From positions 2,356,001 to 2,420,000 of the forward strand of contig NZ_CACVAN010000001.1 of the NCBI RefSeq assembly GCF_902726655.1: a DNA stretch of 64,000 bases, given 5' to 3'. Every line of letters begins with the position of its first letter. Position 1 is the first letter of the stretch. A program made the position numbers and the translations under genes. This DNA is from Virgibacillus ihumii. Lineage in GTDB: Bacteria > Bacillota > Bacilli > Bacillales > Amphibacillaceae. Positions 30,884 through 40,472 of the stretch are shown one piece after another. The notes beneath the pieces were generated by a model, which did not search any database, was not told the origin of the DNA, and saw nothing but the letters and a program-made list of their open reading frames with translations.

Positions 30884-32023
30884 CTACTTCGTCAGCATCC
30901 TGCCAATAACCAAACGCTGGATTTCGTTCGTTCCTTCATAAATCTGCGTGATTTTCGCATCGCGCATGTAGCGTTCAACCGGGTAATCCTTCGTGTACCC
31001 GTAGCCGCCGAATACCTGCACGGCTTCAACCGTTATGCGCATTGCGGCATCACCCGCGAATAATTTCGACATAGCGGATGCTTTTCCGTATGGCTTGCCC
31101 TCTGATTCGAGCCATGCTGCCTGGTAAGTCAAAAGACGTGATGCCTCGACTTCTGTTGCCATATCAGCAAGCTTGAAGGAAATACCCTGGTTTGCTGCGA
31201 TCGGTTTGCCGAACTGTTCACGCTCCTTCGCGTAATCTGTCGCGGCATCAAGTGCACCCTGAGCGATTCCCAGTGCCTGCGCGGCAATACCGTTACGGCC
31301 TCCATCAAGTGTCGTCATGGCAATTTTAAACCCGTCACCTTCTGCACCAAGCATGTTTTCTTTTGGCACCCGGCAGTTTTCAAAAATCAGTTCGGTTGTC
31401 GGGGATGAACGAATACCGAGTTTCTTTTCTTTCTTACCGAATGTGAAGCCTTCTGTTCCCTTTTCGACGATAAACGCGCTGATTCCTTTATGGCGCGCTT
31501 CCGGATCAGTTATGGCAAAAACAAGATACAGATCTGCTACGCCGCCATTGGTAATCCAGACTTTATTGCCGTTTAAAATATAATCATCACCATCTTTTTT
31601 AGCGACGGTTTTCATATTTGCCGCATCACTGCCTGAACCTGGTTCGGAAAGGGCATATGCGCCCAAGGCCTCACCGGTTGCAAGACGGTAAAGGAATGTT
31701 TTCTTCTGTTCTTCATTTCCGTATTTGTAAATGGGCCAGCTGGCAAGTGACAGGTGTGCCGACAATGTTACGCCAGTTGATGCACAGACGCGGGACAGTT
31801 CCTCAACTGCGATGACATAACTCACAAAGTCTGCACCGATTCCGCCGTACTCTTCCTGCCACGGAATTCCGGTCAGTCCCAGTTCAGCCATCTTGTCGAA
31901 AATTTTCCGGTCAAAACGCTCCTCTTCATCACGCTCAGCCGCAGTAGGTTCCACTTCATTCTTGGCAAAATCACGGACCATTTTGCGCAGCATTTCCTGT
32001 TCTTCGGTTAGTTGAAAATCCAT
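30884..32023 (-). CDS. acdA: Acyl-CoA dehydrogenase (AcdA type)
   Basis: An FAD enzyme that oxidises acyl-CoA to trans-2-enoyl-CoA, passing electrons to ETF. The 379-residue protein shows the FAD/substrate motif [12 protein letters not shown] (near 125-135), WITNGG, and the catalytic glutamate in [11 protein letters not shown] (about 363). It follows its paralogue by 14 bp. B. subtilis has acdA next to fadF at the same locus. Confidence 0.93.
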   Translation of the reverse strand: MDFQLTEEQEMLRKMVRDFAKNEVEPTAAERDEEERFDRKIFDKMAELGLTGIPWQEEYGGIGADFVSYVIAVEELSRVCASTGVTLSAHLSLASWPIYKYGNEEQKKTFLYRLATGEALGAYALSEPGSGSDAANMKTVAKKDGDDYILNGNKVWITNGGVADLYLVFAITDPEARHKGISAFIVEKGTEGFTFGKKEKKLGIRSSPTTELIFENCRVPKENMLGAEGDGFKIAMTTLDGGRNGIAAQALGIAQGALDAATDYAKEREQFGKPIAANQGISFKLADMATEVEASRLLTYQAAWLESEGKPYGKASAMSKLFAGDAAMRITVEAVQVFGGYGYTKDYPVERYMRDAKITQIYEGTNEIQRLVIGRMLTK

Positions 32024-32037
32024 TTTTGTCTTCCTCC

Positions 32038-33180
32038 TTATTCCTTCAAAAGATTTTTGGCGATTACGATGTGCTGTATTTCATTCGTACCTTCATAAAT
32101 CTCGGTAACTTTAGCATCACGAAAAAGGCGCTCAACCGGATAATCTTCGGTATAGCCGTATCCACCGAAAACCTGCACCGCTTCGATGGCAGCTTTTCGG
32201 GCCGTTTTTGATGCATACATTTTGGCCATTGATGCTTGTTTGCCTGCCGGAATGTCTCGTTCTACCAGTGAAGCAACATTATAGACCAGCAGTTTTGCTG
32301 CTTCAACCTCTGTTGCCATATCTGCCAGTTTAAAAGATATACCCTGATTTGCAGCAATTGGCTTGCCGAATTGCTTCCGCTCCTTCGCATAGGAGGTGGC
32401 ATGTTCAAGTGCTGCTTCACCGATACCGAGCGCTTGTGCAGCAATACCAATCCGGCCGACATTCAAATTAGCCATCGCAATTTTGAACCCTTCACCCTCT
32501 TCACCGAGCAACTGTTCTCTTGGCACCTTGCAGTTATCAAAATTAATTTGAACGGTACTGGATCCGTGCAGCCCCATTTTCTTTTCCGGTTTACCGATTT
32601 CAAAGCCTAGTGTATCCCGTTCGATGATAAACGCACTGACACCTTGTGAGCCCTCTTCACCATTCGTACGGGCAAAGGTAATAAATGTATCAGCCGATCC
32701 GCCATTTGTAATAAAGATTTTGGAGCCGTTCAGAATATAATGATCGCCATCTTTTTTCGCTCTGGTTTTCATACTTGCCACGTCAGATCCTGCGCCAGGC
32801 TCTGTCACAGCAAACGCACCCAGGTATTCCCCGGATGCCAATTTAGGAATGTAATGCTTTTTTTGTGCTTCATTTCCGAAATACAGAATCGGACTTGTTC
32901 CTACAGATGTATGAACAGACAAAATAACACCGACCGTGGCACTAACCTTTGCCAGTTCATTGATGGCAATAATGTATGATGTGAAATCCATTCCGCTTCC
33001 GCCATATTCTTCGGGAATCGGGATTCCCATCAGCCCGAGTTCCCCCATTTTTTGAATAATTTCTTCCGGAAAGCGGTCTTCTTCCTCCATTTGTTTAATC
33101 CGAGGCGCTACTTCCTTTTGGGCAAAGTCGCGAACCATTTTCCGCATCATTTCCTGTTCTTCGGTAAAATTCAGGTTCAT
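32038..33180 (-). CDS. Acyl-CoA dehydrogenase, second paralogue (Bcd/MmgC type)
   Basis: The 380-residue protein has [18 protein letters not shown] and the catalytic Glu in [11 protein letters not shown]. It shares long stretches with the downstream copy, such as [20 protein letters not shown], so the pair probably arose by duplication and split substrates, for example short-chain and branched acyl-CoA. The exact substrate cannot be told from sequence. AGGAAGGAGG precedes the ATG. Confidence 0.93.
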   Translation of the reverse strand: MNLNFTEEQEMMRKMVRDFAQKEVAPRIKQMEEEDRFPEEIIQKMGELGLMGIPIPEEYGGSGMDFTSYIIAINELAKVSATVGVILSVHTSVGTSPILYFGNEAQKKHYIPKLASGEYLGAFAVTEPGAGSDVASMKTRAKKDGDHYILNGSKIFITNGGSADTFITFARTNGEEGSQGVSAFIIERDTLGFEIGKPEKKMGLHGSSTVQINFDNCKVPREQLLGEEGEGFKIAMANLNVGRIGIAAQALGIGEAALEHATSYAKERKQFGKPIAANQGISFKLADMATEVEAAKLLVYNVASLVERDIPAGKQASMAKMYASKTARKAAIEAVQVFGGYGYTEDYPVERLFRDAKVTEIYEGTNEIQHIVIAKNLLKE

Positions 33181-33219
33181 TCTGTTTGCCCTCCTTCCTG
33201 TTTTTCCTGGTGGTTTAAA

Positions 33220-34071
33220 TTAACTGTACTGATAAAAGCCGCGGCCTGATTTTTTGCCCAGCCAACCGGCTTTCACATATTTTCTGAGCAGTGGACATGG
33301 ACGGTACTTGCTGTCAGCGAAACCTTCGTACAGCACTTCCATGATATAAAGGCATGTATCGAGTCCGATAAAGTCCGCCAATGTCAGTGGCCCCATTGGA
33401 TGGTTCATACCAAGTTTCATCACCGTATCAACATCTTCAACAGATGCAACGCCTTCGTGAACTGCAAAAATCGCTTCATTAATCATCGGCATTAAAATAC
33501 GGTTCGCTGCAAATCCGGGTGCATCATTCACCTCAACTGGCGTTTTCGACAATTGGTTCGTCATCTCTTCAATAACCTGATAGGTTTCATCACTCGTTTG
33601 GATGCCGCGGATTATTTCGACCAATTTCATGACGGGAACCGGGTTCATGAAATGCATCCCGATGACCTGTTCCGGACGGTTGGTAGCTGCTGCGATTTCC
33701 GTAATCGGCAGTGATGATGTGTTGGATGCCAAAATCGCATGTTTTGGAGCAAACGCATCAAGGTCGCTGAACACTTTTGTCTTTACGTCCATATTCTCAA
33801 CGATAGCTTCAATTACCAGATCACATGACCCGGCATCCTTTATTTCTGTTGAAGGTGTCAGCCGGTTAATGGTATCTGTTTTATCTGACTCACTGATACG
33901 TTCTTTTTCAACAGCGCGTGAAAGGAGCTTTTCAATATTTTTCATTCCTTTATCCAGCGCCTCTTCACTAACATCATTTAAAAGAACCTTGAAGCCTGAC
34001 TGCGCACATACCTGGGCAATGCCAGCACCCATTTGTCCGGCCCCAATGACCATTACTTTTTCGATTGCCAT
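33220..34071 (-). CDS. 3-hydroxybutyryl-CoA dehydrogenase
   Basis: It oxidises 3-hydroxyacyl-CoA with NAD(P) in beta-oxidation. The 283-residue protein has the Rossmann motif GAGQMGAGIAQ (10-20), SNTSSLPIT, the catalytic histidine in GMHFMNPVP and the C-terminal domain NRILMPMINEA. Length is that of the Hbd/MmgB family. AAGGAGG precedes the ATG. It lies 39 bp before the acyl-CoA dehydrogenases. No enoyl-CoA hydratase is in the run. Confidence 0.95.
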   Translation of the reverse strand: MAIEKVMVIGAGQMGAGIAQVCAQSGFKVLLNDVSEEALDKGMKNIEKLLSRAVEKERISESDKTDTINRLTPSTEIKDAGSCDLVIEAIVENMDVKTKVFSDLDAFAPKHAILASNTSSLPITEIAAATNRPEQVIGMHFMNPVPVMKLVEIIRGIQTSDETYQVIEEMTNQLSKTPVEVNDAPGFAANRILMPMINEAIFAVHEGVASVEDVDTVMKLGMNHPMGPLTLADFIGLDTCLYIMEVLYEGFADSKYRPCPLLRKYVKAGWLGKKSGRGFYQYS

Positions 34072-34169
34072 GTTTTGCCGCCTCCTTGATTGAAAACTAA
34101 TAACCTATTTCTATGTCTCAGCAGGAAATGTTTTTATTTCCATATAAATCGTGTTGCCTCAAAAAAATT

Positions 34170-34277
34170 GTGAACTTCTAACACTTCCATTGTGAACTTC
34201 TAGCACTTGACCCGTAAACTTCTAGCGCCTCAGTTGAAAACTCTGGCACTTCACACGAAAACTCTAACAGTTCAACG
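34170..34277 (+). repeat. Five 21-22 bp repeats, GTGAACTTCTAGCACTT family
   Basis: Units start at about 34170, 34192, 34214, 34235 and 34256. The first three have GTRAACTTCTARCRCYT; the last two are diverged to GAAAACTCTRRCA. They lie between thiolase and hydroxyacyl-CoA dehydrogenase genes. Confidence 0.8.
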
Positions 34278-34317
34278 AATTTTCCATCAAAAATCAGTTA
34301 CAGACAGAGGCGAAAGA

Positions 34318-35505
34318 CTACTGCTTCGGTACTTCAATCAAAACAGCGTCTCCCTGGCCGCCTCCGCTGCAAATAGCTGCTATGCCAAGTCCGCCGCCTT
34401 GGCGCTTCAGTTCGTGAATCAATGTCAAAATAATTCTTGCGCCGCTTGCACCAATCGGATGTCCAAGCGCGACTGCTCCGCCATTGATGTTCACTTTTTC
34501 CGGATCAATGCCGGCAATTTTTCCGCTGGCAAGTGACACGACCGCAAACGCTTCGTTAATTTCGAACAAATCTATGTCTTCTTTCGCGTAGCCGGTTTTT
34601 TCAAGTAATTTATTGATAACGAGACCCGGGGTTTGCGGAAAGTCTTTTGTATCCACCGCCACTTCAGCATGCCCGAGCACAGTTGCCATCGGTGTTTTGC
34701 CGAGTGCCTCCGCCTTTTCATCGGACATAACAACAAATGCACCTGCACCGTCATTGACACCAGGCGCATTACCAGCAGTGATAGTACCGTCTTTGTCAAA
34801 AGCCGGGCGCAGTTTCCCGAGTTTTTCAACGCTTGTATCTTTCCGGGGTGCTTCGTCTGTATCAACAACAAGTGGATCACCTTTACGCTGTGGAACTTCG
34901 AGTGCCACAATTTCTTCAGCAAATTTACCGTCCTCGATTGCTTTCCCTGCCCGCTGATGACTGCGGTAAGCCCATTCGTCCTGCTGTTCGCGGGATACAT
35001 TAAATTCTTCTGCAGTACCATTTCCATAGCTTCCCATGTGTACATTGTTAAACGAACAAGTAAGCCCGTCATGAACCATCATATCGACAACACGTTTATC
35101 GCCCATACGATTGCCCCAACGTGCATCCGGCAGGTAATACGGCGCATTACTCATGCTCTCCATCCCGCCTGCTACAATTACATCTTCGTCGCCGGCGCGA
35201 ATCAACTGATCGGCAAGTGTTACACTGCGCATTCCGGATGCACATACTTTATTAATTGTTTCGGTTTTTACATCCCATGGAATGCCAGCTTCGCGTGCTG
35301 CCTGACGGGACGGAATCTGACCCTGGCCGCCCTGCAGAACAGTTCCCATGATCACTTCATTGATTTCCTTTTCATCGAGTCCGGCCCGATCCAATGCTTC
35401 GCGAATTGCTTTTCCGCCAAGCTGTGCGGCGGTAAAGGATTTCAACGCTCCCCCAAATTTCCCAAATGGTGTTCTGGCACCTGATACAATAACGGTTTTA
35501 CGCAT
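34318..35505 (-). CDS. Acetyl-CoA acetyltransferase (thiolase)
   Basis: It cleaves 3-ketoacyl-CoA, or forms acetoacetyl-CoA. The 395-residue protein has nucleophile C88 ([11 protein letters not shown]), the histidine of [16 protein letters not shown] (about 350) and the second cysteine in CSGGGQGDA (about 380). AAAAGGGAG precedes the ATG. It is the first gene after fadF, with its own predicted regulatory region (terminator of fadF, a FadR-like half-palindrome and a CcpA-like site). Confidence 0.95.
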   Translation of the reverse strand: MRKTVIVSGARTPFGKFGGALKSFTAAQLGGKAIREALDRAGLDEKEINEVIMGTVLQGGQGQIPSRQAAREAGIPWDVKTETINKVCASGMRSVTLADQLIRAGDEDVIVAGGMESMSNAPYYLPDARWGNRMGDKRVVDMMVHDGLTCSFNNVHMGSYGNGTAEEFNVSREQQDEWAYRSHQRAGKAIEDGKFAEEIVALEVPQRKGDPLVVDTDEAPRKDTSVEKLGKLRPAFDKDGTITAGNAPGVNDGAGAFVVMSDEKAEALGKTPMATVLGHAEVAVDTKDFPQTPGLVINKLLEKTGYAKEDIDLFEINEAFAVVSLASGKIAGIDPEKVNINGGAVALGHPIGASGARIILTLIHELKRQGGGLGIAAICSGGGQGDAVLIEVPKQ

Positions 35506-35546
35506 TTCCTCAGCTCCCTTTTTTTTACTAGATTTATCGTTTCATG

Positions 35547-35560
35547 TGACAACGCTTTCT
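35547..35560 (-). promoter_or_regulatory. Candidate CcpA cre site before thiolase
   Basis: The minus strand reads AGAAAGCGTTGTCA, one mismatch from TGNAANCGNWNNCA. It lies 42 bases before the thiolase start. The B. subtilis mmg operon, which has the same kinds of genes, is under carbon catabolite control. Confidence 0.45.
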
Positions 35561-35604
35561 TTAAACATATCATCGTGTATGTGAAGTTGCAATTAAAAAA
35601 CGAT

Positions 35605-35618
35605 TGAACGCTCGCTCA
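35605..35618. promoter_or_regulatory. Diverged FadR-like palindrome before thiolase
   Basis: TGAACGC-TCGCTCA has the same 7+7 frame as the perfect TGAATGA-TCATTCA before fadF, with two changes in each half. It may be a weaker site for the same regulator. Confidence 0.3.
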
Positions 35619-35630
35619 GATATTCGGCTT

Positions 35631-35658
35631 AAAAGCAGAGGGGCATTTCACCCCTCCG
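35631..35658 (-). terminator. Terminator of fadF
   Basis: GAGGGG/CCCCTC with a 7-base loop is followed by TGCTTTT on the minus strand, eight bases past the fadF stop. Confidence 0.7.
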
Positions 35659-35666
35659 ATTTGCAC

Positions 35667-37772
35667 TTACGCTGTTTTTACTTCATCGTTCGTTAAAACA
35701 CTTAATGCGAGAATTTCCGCAACATCCATTGTGCTGATGTCTTCATCCACTTCTTTCGCTTTCGTACCATCACTCAGCATCGTCAGGCAGAATGGACATG
35801 CGCTGGAAATCATCGTGGATTCTGTTTGCATCGCCTGTTCGGTGCGGGCAACATTGATTCGGTTACCGGTTGTTTCCTCGCTCCACATCAGACCGCCGCC
35901 AGCACCGCAGCACATACCGTTTTCCTTGCTGCGCTCCATTTCAATCAATTGAAGTCCTGGAATTGACTTAAGAATTTCACGTGGTGGATCGTACACCCCA
36001 TTGTATCGTCCAAGATAGCAGGAATCGTGGTATGTCAGCCGCTGATTAATTTCCCGCTTCGTCTCCAGCTTGCCGTTCATCACCAAGTCATATAGCATTT
36101 GTGTATGGTGATAAACTTCTGCCTCAAAGCCAAAATCAGGATATTCGTTTTTGAAAATGTTATATGCGTGCGGATCAATCGTTACGATCTTCTTCACATC
36201 ATGTTTATTGAATTCCTTAATGTTTTTCTCGGCAATTTCCTGGAATAAAAATTCATTTCCAATGCGGCGTGCCGTATCACCAGAGTTCTGTTCCTTGTTT
36301 CCTAAAATCGCAAAGCTGACACCCGCCTGGTTCATCAGTTTGGCAAATGCAAGGGCAATTTTTTGACTGCGGTTATCAAATGATCCCATTGAACTTACCC
36401 AGAAAAGATATTCGAAATCTTTATCTTCTTTTTTCAATTCTTTTACTGTCGGGATATACGCGTCCTCATCCTGTTCGCGCCACTTGATCCGGTCTTTTTT
36501 GGAAAGTCCCCATGGGTTACCCTGACGCTCAATGTTCATAACGGCACGCTGAGCTTCCGGATCCATTTTTCCTTCCGTCATAACCAGATAGCGGCGCATG
36601 TCAATGATTGTACCAACATGTTCGTTGTTAACGGGACATGCATCTTCACAATTTCGGCAAGTTGTACAGCCAGCCAGTTCTTCTTCCGTAATAACATCGC
36701 CAATCAGACTGACAGCCTCCATTTTGCTGACGGCGCCATCGGCAGTTGCCATCTGGTTACCAGCTGTACCCGCAAATGCATAGCTTGGCACCCACGGTTT
36801 TTTGCCGGTAACTGCTGCACCTTTCTGAGTCAGGTGATCACGCGTTTTAATCATAATATCCATCGGTGACAGCATTTTTCCTGTTCCGGATGCCGGACAG
36901 ACATCCGTACAGCGCCCGCATTCCACACAGGCATAAAAGTCGATCATCTGATGTTGTTCAAAATCTTCTACTTTACCGACACCAAACGAGATTTCGTCTT
37001 CATCATCATCTTCATCAATATCAAAATCTATCTTTTTCAGCTTACCAGGCACACGTTTACTCAAAAACACATTGGCCGGGGCAGCAATCAAGTGTGCGTG
37101 TTTGGATTGCGGCACATAGATCAGGAATGACAGAATGGTGATCGTGTGTACCCACCAGAATACAAAGAACAGTGCCATCGCAGCAGTTTCAGGCAGCCAG
37201 CCGAACGCTAAAGCTATTAAACTGGCAACAGGCTGGGATATTCCCGGTTCGATTTCATCCAGCCAGATGATTTCCATTCCGTTTGACACCAGAACGGACA
37301 ACATCAAGGTGCCGATGAACAGCAGAACAAGTCCTGCTTTAAATCCGCGCTTCAACCGGACAATTTTTTCAATATAACGGCGGTAGAAGGCCCAAACCAC
37401 CGCAACCAGAATCATTAAAACGACCAGCTCCTGGAAAAACGTAAAGATCGGGTACAGTGGACCGAGCGGCAAGTGACTGCCGGGAGCAAGCCCCTTTATA
37501 AATAAGTCGATTGCACCGAACTGGACAAGCAGAAAACCATAGAACATCATCACATGAATAATTCCTGATTTTTTGTCTTTCAACAGCTTGGACTGTCCGA
37601 AAACGATTTTTCCAATCCGGCGGAACCGTTCTTTAAAATCACGGTCAAAGTCCGATTTCTTCCCCAATTTAATGTAGGCGATCCGCGTTGTCACAACTTT
37701 GGCAAACAAATATACACCATAGATGACAACAGCTGTGAATGCCAGTGCATTTATAAGTAAAAATATGTCCAT
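35667..37772 (-). CDS. fadF: Membrane iron-sulfur oxidoreductase FadF
   Basis: A probable electron carrier between acyl-CoA dehydrogenases/ETF and the quinone pool. The 701-residue protein has an N-terminal membrane part with about six helices (1-230), two ferredoxin-type 4Fe-4S clusters (CVECGRCTDVCPASG and CTTCRNCEDACPVN) and two CCG-type heterodisulfide-reductase domains (YHDSCYLGRYNG, MCCGAGGG). B. subtilis ywjF/fadF has the same plan and lies by acdA. GAGGGGG precedes the ATG. The promoter overlaps a FadR-like palindrome. Confidence 0.93.
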   Translation of the reverse strand: MDIFLLINALAFTAVVIYGVYLFAKVVTTRIAYIKLGKKSDFDRDFKERFRRIGKIVFGQSKLLKDKKSGIIHVMMFYGFLLVQFGAIDLFIKGLAPGSHLPLGPLYPIFTFFQELVVLMILVAVVWAFYRRYIEKIVRLKRGFKAGLVLLFIGTLMLSVLVSNGMEIIWLDEIEPGISQPVASLIALAFGWLPETAAMALFFVFWWVHTITILSFLIYVPQSKHAHLIAAPANVFLSKRVPGKLKKIDFDIDEDDDEDEISFGVGKVEDFEQHQMIDFYACVECGRCTDVCPASGTGKMLSPMDIMIKTRDHLTQKGAAVTGKKPWVPSYAFAGTAGNQMATADGAVSKMEAVSLIGDVITEEELAGCTTCRNCEDACPVNNEHVGTIIDMRRYLVMTEGKMDPEAQRAVMNIERQGNPWGLSKKDRIKWREQDEDAYIPTVKELKKEDKDFEYLFWVSSMGSFDNRSQKIALAFAKLMNQAGVSFAILGNKEQNSGDTARRIGNEFLFQEIAEKNIKEFNKHDVKKIVTIDPHAYNIFKNEYPDFGFEAEVYHHTQMLYDLVMNGKLETKREINQRLTYHDSCYLGRYNGVYDPPREILKSIPGLQLIEMERSKENGMCCGAGGGLMWSEETTGNRINVARTEQAMQTESTMISSACPFCLTMLSDGTKAKEVDEDISTMDVAEILALSVLTNDEVKTA

Positions 37773-37877
37773 CTTTCGCTCCCCCTCTGTAAGTATTGTA
37801 ACCTAAAATGACAGCGATTGCATTTTTCAGCGAAATACAAAAAACTGTGTTTGTATGATAAGTCTATAACTATACTT

Positions 37878-37903
37878 TATAAGTGAATGATCATTCAGTC
37901 AAC
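37878..37903 (-). promoter_or_regulatory. fadF promoter with FadR-like palindrome
   Basis: TGAATGA-TCATTCA (37884-37897) is a perfect 14-bp palindrome between TTGACT and TATAAA on the minus strand (spacer 15 bp, shorter than usual). Its half-site equals that of the B. subtilis FadR box (remembered as TGAATGA-N4-TCATTCA), but without the central four bases. Confidence 0.55.
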
Positions 37904-37999
37904 TGATTTTTTATTAAATGTGATAATTGTCATACTTTTAATTACCGGAAATCCCTGTTGATTACATGAATGAGGCGAAAGGAATTATTTTATAAGAAA

Positions 38000-38134
38000 G
38001 AGGCTGGGACAAAAGGTGATTTATCACAAAGAAAAAACGAATTAAAAGGTGGACTCAACCGCTCCGGAAATATACTTCGCTAGTCTCTAAAATTGTTCGT
38101 TTTTTGTATTACACTTTTTGATTTGTCCCAGCCA
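38000..38134. repeat. GGCTGGGACAAA long-hairpin element carrying a piece of the MITE-like repeat
   Basis: Outer arms GGCTGGGACAAA (38002-38013) and TTTGTCCCAGCC (38122-38133) and inner arms AAAAAACGAA/TTCGTTTTTT frame a segment CCGCTCCGGAAATATACTTCGC that matches the left end of the repeat at 25632 in 19 of 22 bases. It may also end the argS transcript. Confidence 0.7.
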
Positions 38135-38194
38135 CTTTTCAGTTGATTTTAGTTGAAACTAATTATAATGGAAAACAGTCTAAATAAAATAATC

Positions 38195-39865
38195 CTACAT
38201 CTGCTCCGGCGCATGAACACCAAGCAATTTCAGGCTGTTTTGAATCGTGGTGCGTACTGCCTTCATCAAGGCGATGCGTGCTTTGGTCTGTTCCGGGTCA
38301 TCCGGATTTAACACTTTTTCCGCATTGTAGAAACTGTGCAGTTGTGAAGCAAGATCAAACACATATTGCGTAACTTTGTGCGGCGTCTGCTTTTGCGCTG
38401 CATCAGCAACCGTCTGCGGGAATTCACCGAGCTTTTTCAGCAGCTCCATTTCTTTTTCCGCTGTCAGCAGGTCAGCATTATACTGTTTATCAACTGCGAA
38501 TCCTTTATCCCCGGCCTGTCTGAGCATAGTGCAAATCCTTGCATGAGCATACTGGACATAATAGACCGGATTGTCGTTTGATTCCGATTTGGCAAGGTCC
38601 ATATCAAAATCCAGTGGTGTATCATTCGAACGCATGATAAAGAAATACCGGACAGCGTCGGCACCGACTTCATCCAGCAGATCCCGGAGTGCCACAATCT
38701 TCCCGGTACGCTTGGACATCTTGACGAGTTCCCCGTTTTCAAACAAACGAACCATTTGAATGATTTGAACACCAAATTTCTCAGCCGGGTAACCGAGTGC
38801 CTGGATCGCCGCACGCATCCTTCCAATATAACCGTGGTGATCGCCGCCCCATACATTGACAATCTGGTCATAGCCGCGCTCCAATTTGTTTTTATGGTAG
38901 GCGATGTCCGGCGTCAGATAGGTGTATTTACCGTCCTGTTTAATAAGCACCCGGTCCTTATCATCACCAAACGCAGTCGAACGGAACCAGACTGCTCCAT
39001 CCTGTTCGTAGACATAGCCGCCTTCTTTCAGTGTCTGGACCGCTTCCTCCACTTTATTGGCATCGTACAGCGACTGTTCCGAGAACCAGTTATCAAAATG
39101 GACACCAAAATCATTCAAGTCTTTTTTCAATTTATCCAGCTCAAAATTCAATCCATATTCCTTAAAAAAAGCAAGTCGATCTGTTTCATCTGTCTGTACC
39201 CATTTATCACCGTACTCGGCAGCAAGTGTTTTGCCGATGTCGATTATATCGGAACCGCGATAGCCATCATCGGGCATGTTTGTGTCAATTCCAAGCGCCT
39301 CTTTATAGCGCACTTCAATCGACAAAGCAAGATTATCAATCTGGCTGCCGGCGTCATTAATATAATATTCCCGCTCCGTTTGGTAACCGGCTGCTTCCAG
39401 CACATTGCAAAGCACATCCCCAAATGCCGCACCGCGGGCATGACCAAGATGCAGATCACCGGTCGGGTTAACGGAAACAAACTCGACCTGAACTTTTTCT
39501 CCGTTCCCTGTGTCCGTTTTGCCGTATGATGCACCGGCACTTAAAATAGTTGGAATCAGTTCACCAAGATAGTCATCTTTCATGAAAAAGTTGATGAAAC
39601 CCGGCCCGGCAATTTCCACTTTGTCGACTGCCGCTTTCGTACTGTCCAGATGCTGTACAATATCATCCGCAATCTGACGTGGTGCCTTTTTGGCAATACG
39701 GGCAAGCTGCATCGCAATGTTGGTTGCGAAATCCCCGTGAGCTTTTTCTTTCGGTTTTTCCAGTGTAATCGCCGGCAGTTCCGCTTTGGATGCTAGTTCA
39801 GCCTGCAAAACCGCCGCTTCGATTTCCTGTTTTAAAATATCCTCTGTCTGTGCCAGGACGTTCAT
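38195..39865 (-). CDS. argS: Arginyl-tRNA synthetase
   Basis: A class I synthetase that charges tRNA-Arg. The 556-residue protein has the HIGH-type motif [13 protein letters not shown] (about 133-145), the KMSKR-type [10 protein letters not shown] (about 365), the N-terminal additional domain and a C-terminal DALR anticodon domain. Its start overlaps the ywiB stop by four bases, so the two are translationally coupled as in B. subtilis. Confidence 0.97.
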   Translation of the reverse strand: MNVLAQTEDILKQEIEAAVLQAELASKAELPAITLEKPKEKAHGDFATNIAMQLARIAKKAPRQIADDIVQHLDSTKAAVDKVEIAGPGFINFFMKDDYLGELIPTILSAGASYGKTDTGNGEKVQVEFVSVNPTGDLHLGHARGAAFGDVLCNVLEAAGYQTEREYYINDAGSQIDNLALSIEVRYKEALGIDTNMPDDGYRGSDIIDIGKTLAAEYGDKWVQTDETDRLAFFKEYGLNFELDKLKKDLNDFGVHFDNWFSEQSLYDANKVEEAVQTLKEGGYVYEQDGAVWFRSTAFGDDKDRVLIKQDGKYTYLTPDIAYHKNKLERGYDQIVNVWGGDHHGYIGRMRAAIQALGYPAEKFGVQIIQMVRLFENGELVKMSKRTGKIVALRDLLDEVGADAVRYFFIMRSNDTPLDFDMDLAKSESNDNPVYYVQYAHARICTMLRQAGDKGFAVDKQYNADLLTAEKEMELLKKLGEFPQTVADAAQKQTPHKVTQYVFDLASQLHSFYNAEKVLNPDDPEQTKARIALMKAVRTTIQNSLKLLGVHAPEQM

Positions 39866-40302
39866 TCGGCATCCTCCTCCTTTATTGTCAATTCCAATTT
39901 GTGTTTCCGTTCTTCCTGTCCATTCAGGCTAACCGAATAATCAATTGTCAAAAACCCGTTCTGCTCATCAGTCAGTGAGTGAAAAGCAATTGTATCGGTA
40001 AGTGTTTCCATATGTATATATCCATGCGGATGCTGGAAAACATTTTCCGTTTTTTGATTGGTGCGGAATTGCTGATGCATTGTAACCGGACCAACCCGCT
40101 TAATACTGACCCTGTTCGGATTAATGGTAATCAGGTTTTTAACCGGGGCACCCTCATCCGATGTTTCTTCAAACGTCAGGATACAGCGATTATCCTTTTC
40201 ATAGTACGTACCTGCTTCGTTGAGCGTGTTATATTCCATTTGTCCATCATTATCAATGATTGTCTGCATCTCAATTGTAATGGATTTTGGTTCCAAGTTC
40301 AT
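39862..40302 (-). CDS. ywiB: DUF1934 family protein YwiB
   Basis: The 146-residue protein is a small beta-barrel family member (DUF1934, calycin-like) of unknown function. Characteristic stretches are [14 protein letters not shown] near the N-terminal third and [15 protein letters not shown] in the middle. GGGAGCGGG precedes the ATG. It overlaps argS by four bases, and the ywiB-argS pairing supports the name. Confidence 0.9.
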   Translation of the reverse strand: MNLEPKSITIEMQTIIDNDGQMEYNTLNEAGTYYEKDNRCILTFEETSDEGAPVKNLITINPNRVSIKRVGPVTMHQQFRTNQKTENVFQHPHGYIHMETLTDTIAFHSLTDEQNGFLTIDYSVSLNGQEERKHKLELTIKEEDAE

Positions 40303-40472
40303 CCTATCCCGCTCCCGCTTTATATAATTTCCTATTATAGCGATAATGGTACCTGTTTATCAATACCAAAACCATTTTACACAGACATATGGAAATATGC
40401 GACCTTTTAAGTTTATTTCATCCGTCCTTTTCCCATAATGGTAGTAATCTATGATTAATGGGGTAAAGCCGT

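Larger units (their letters stand above)
37773..38194. other. Gap between argS and fadF
   Basis: This 422-bp gap has no gene. It holds the fadF promoter with its palindrome (37876-37903) and a long hairpin element (38000-38134) near the argS end. Confidence 0.6.

Noticed and set aside
30884..33180. The two acyl-CoA dehydrogenases as an assembly duplication
   Set aside because: They differ over most of their length and have distinct N- and C-termini; only motif regions are identical.
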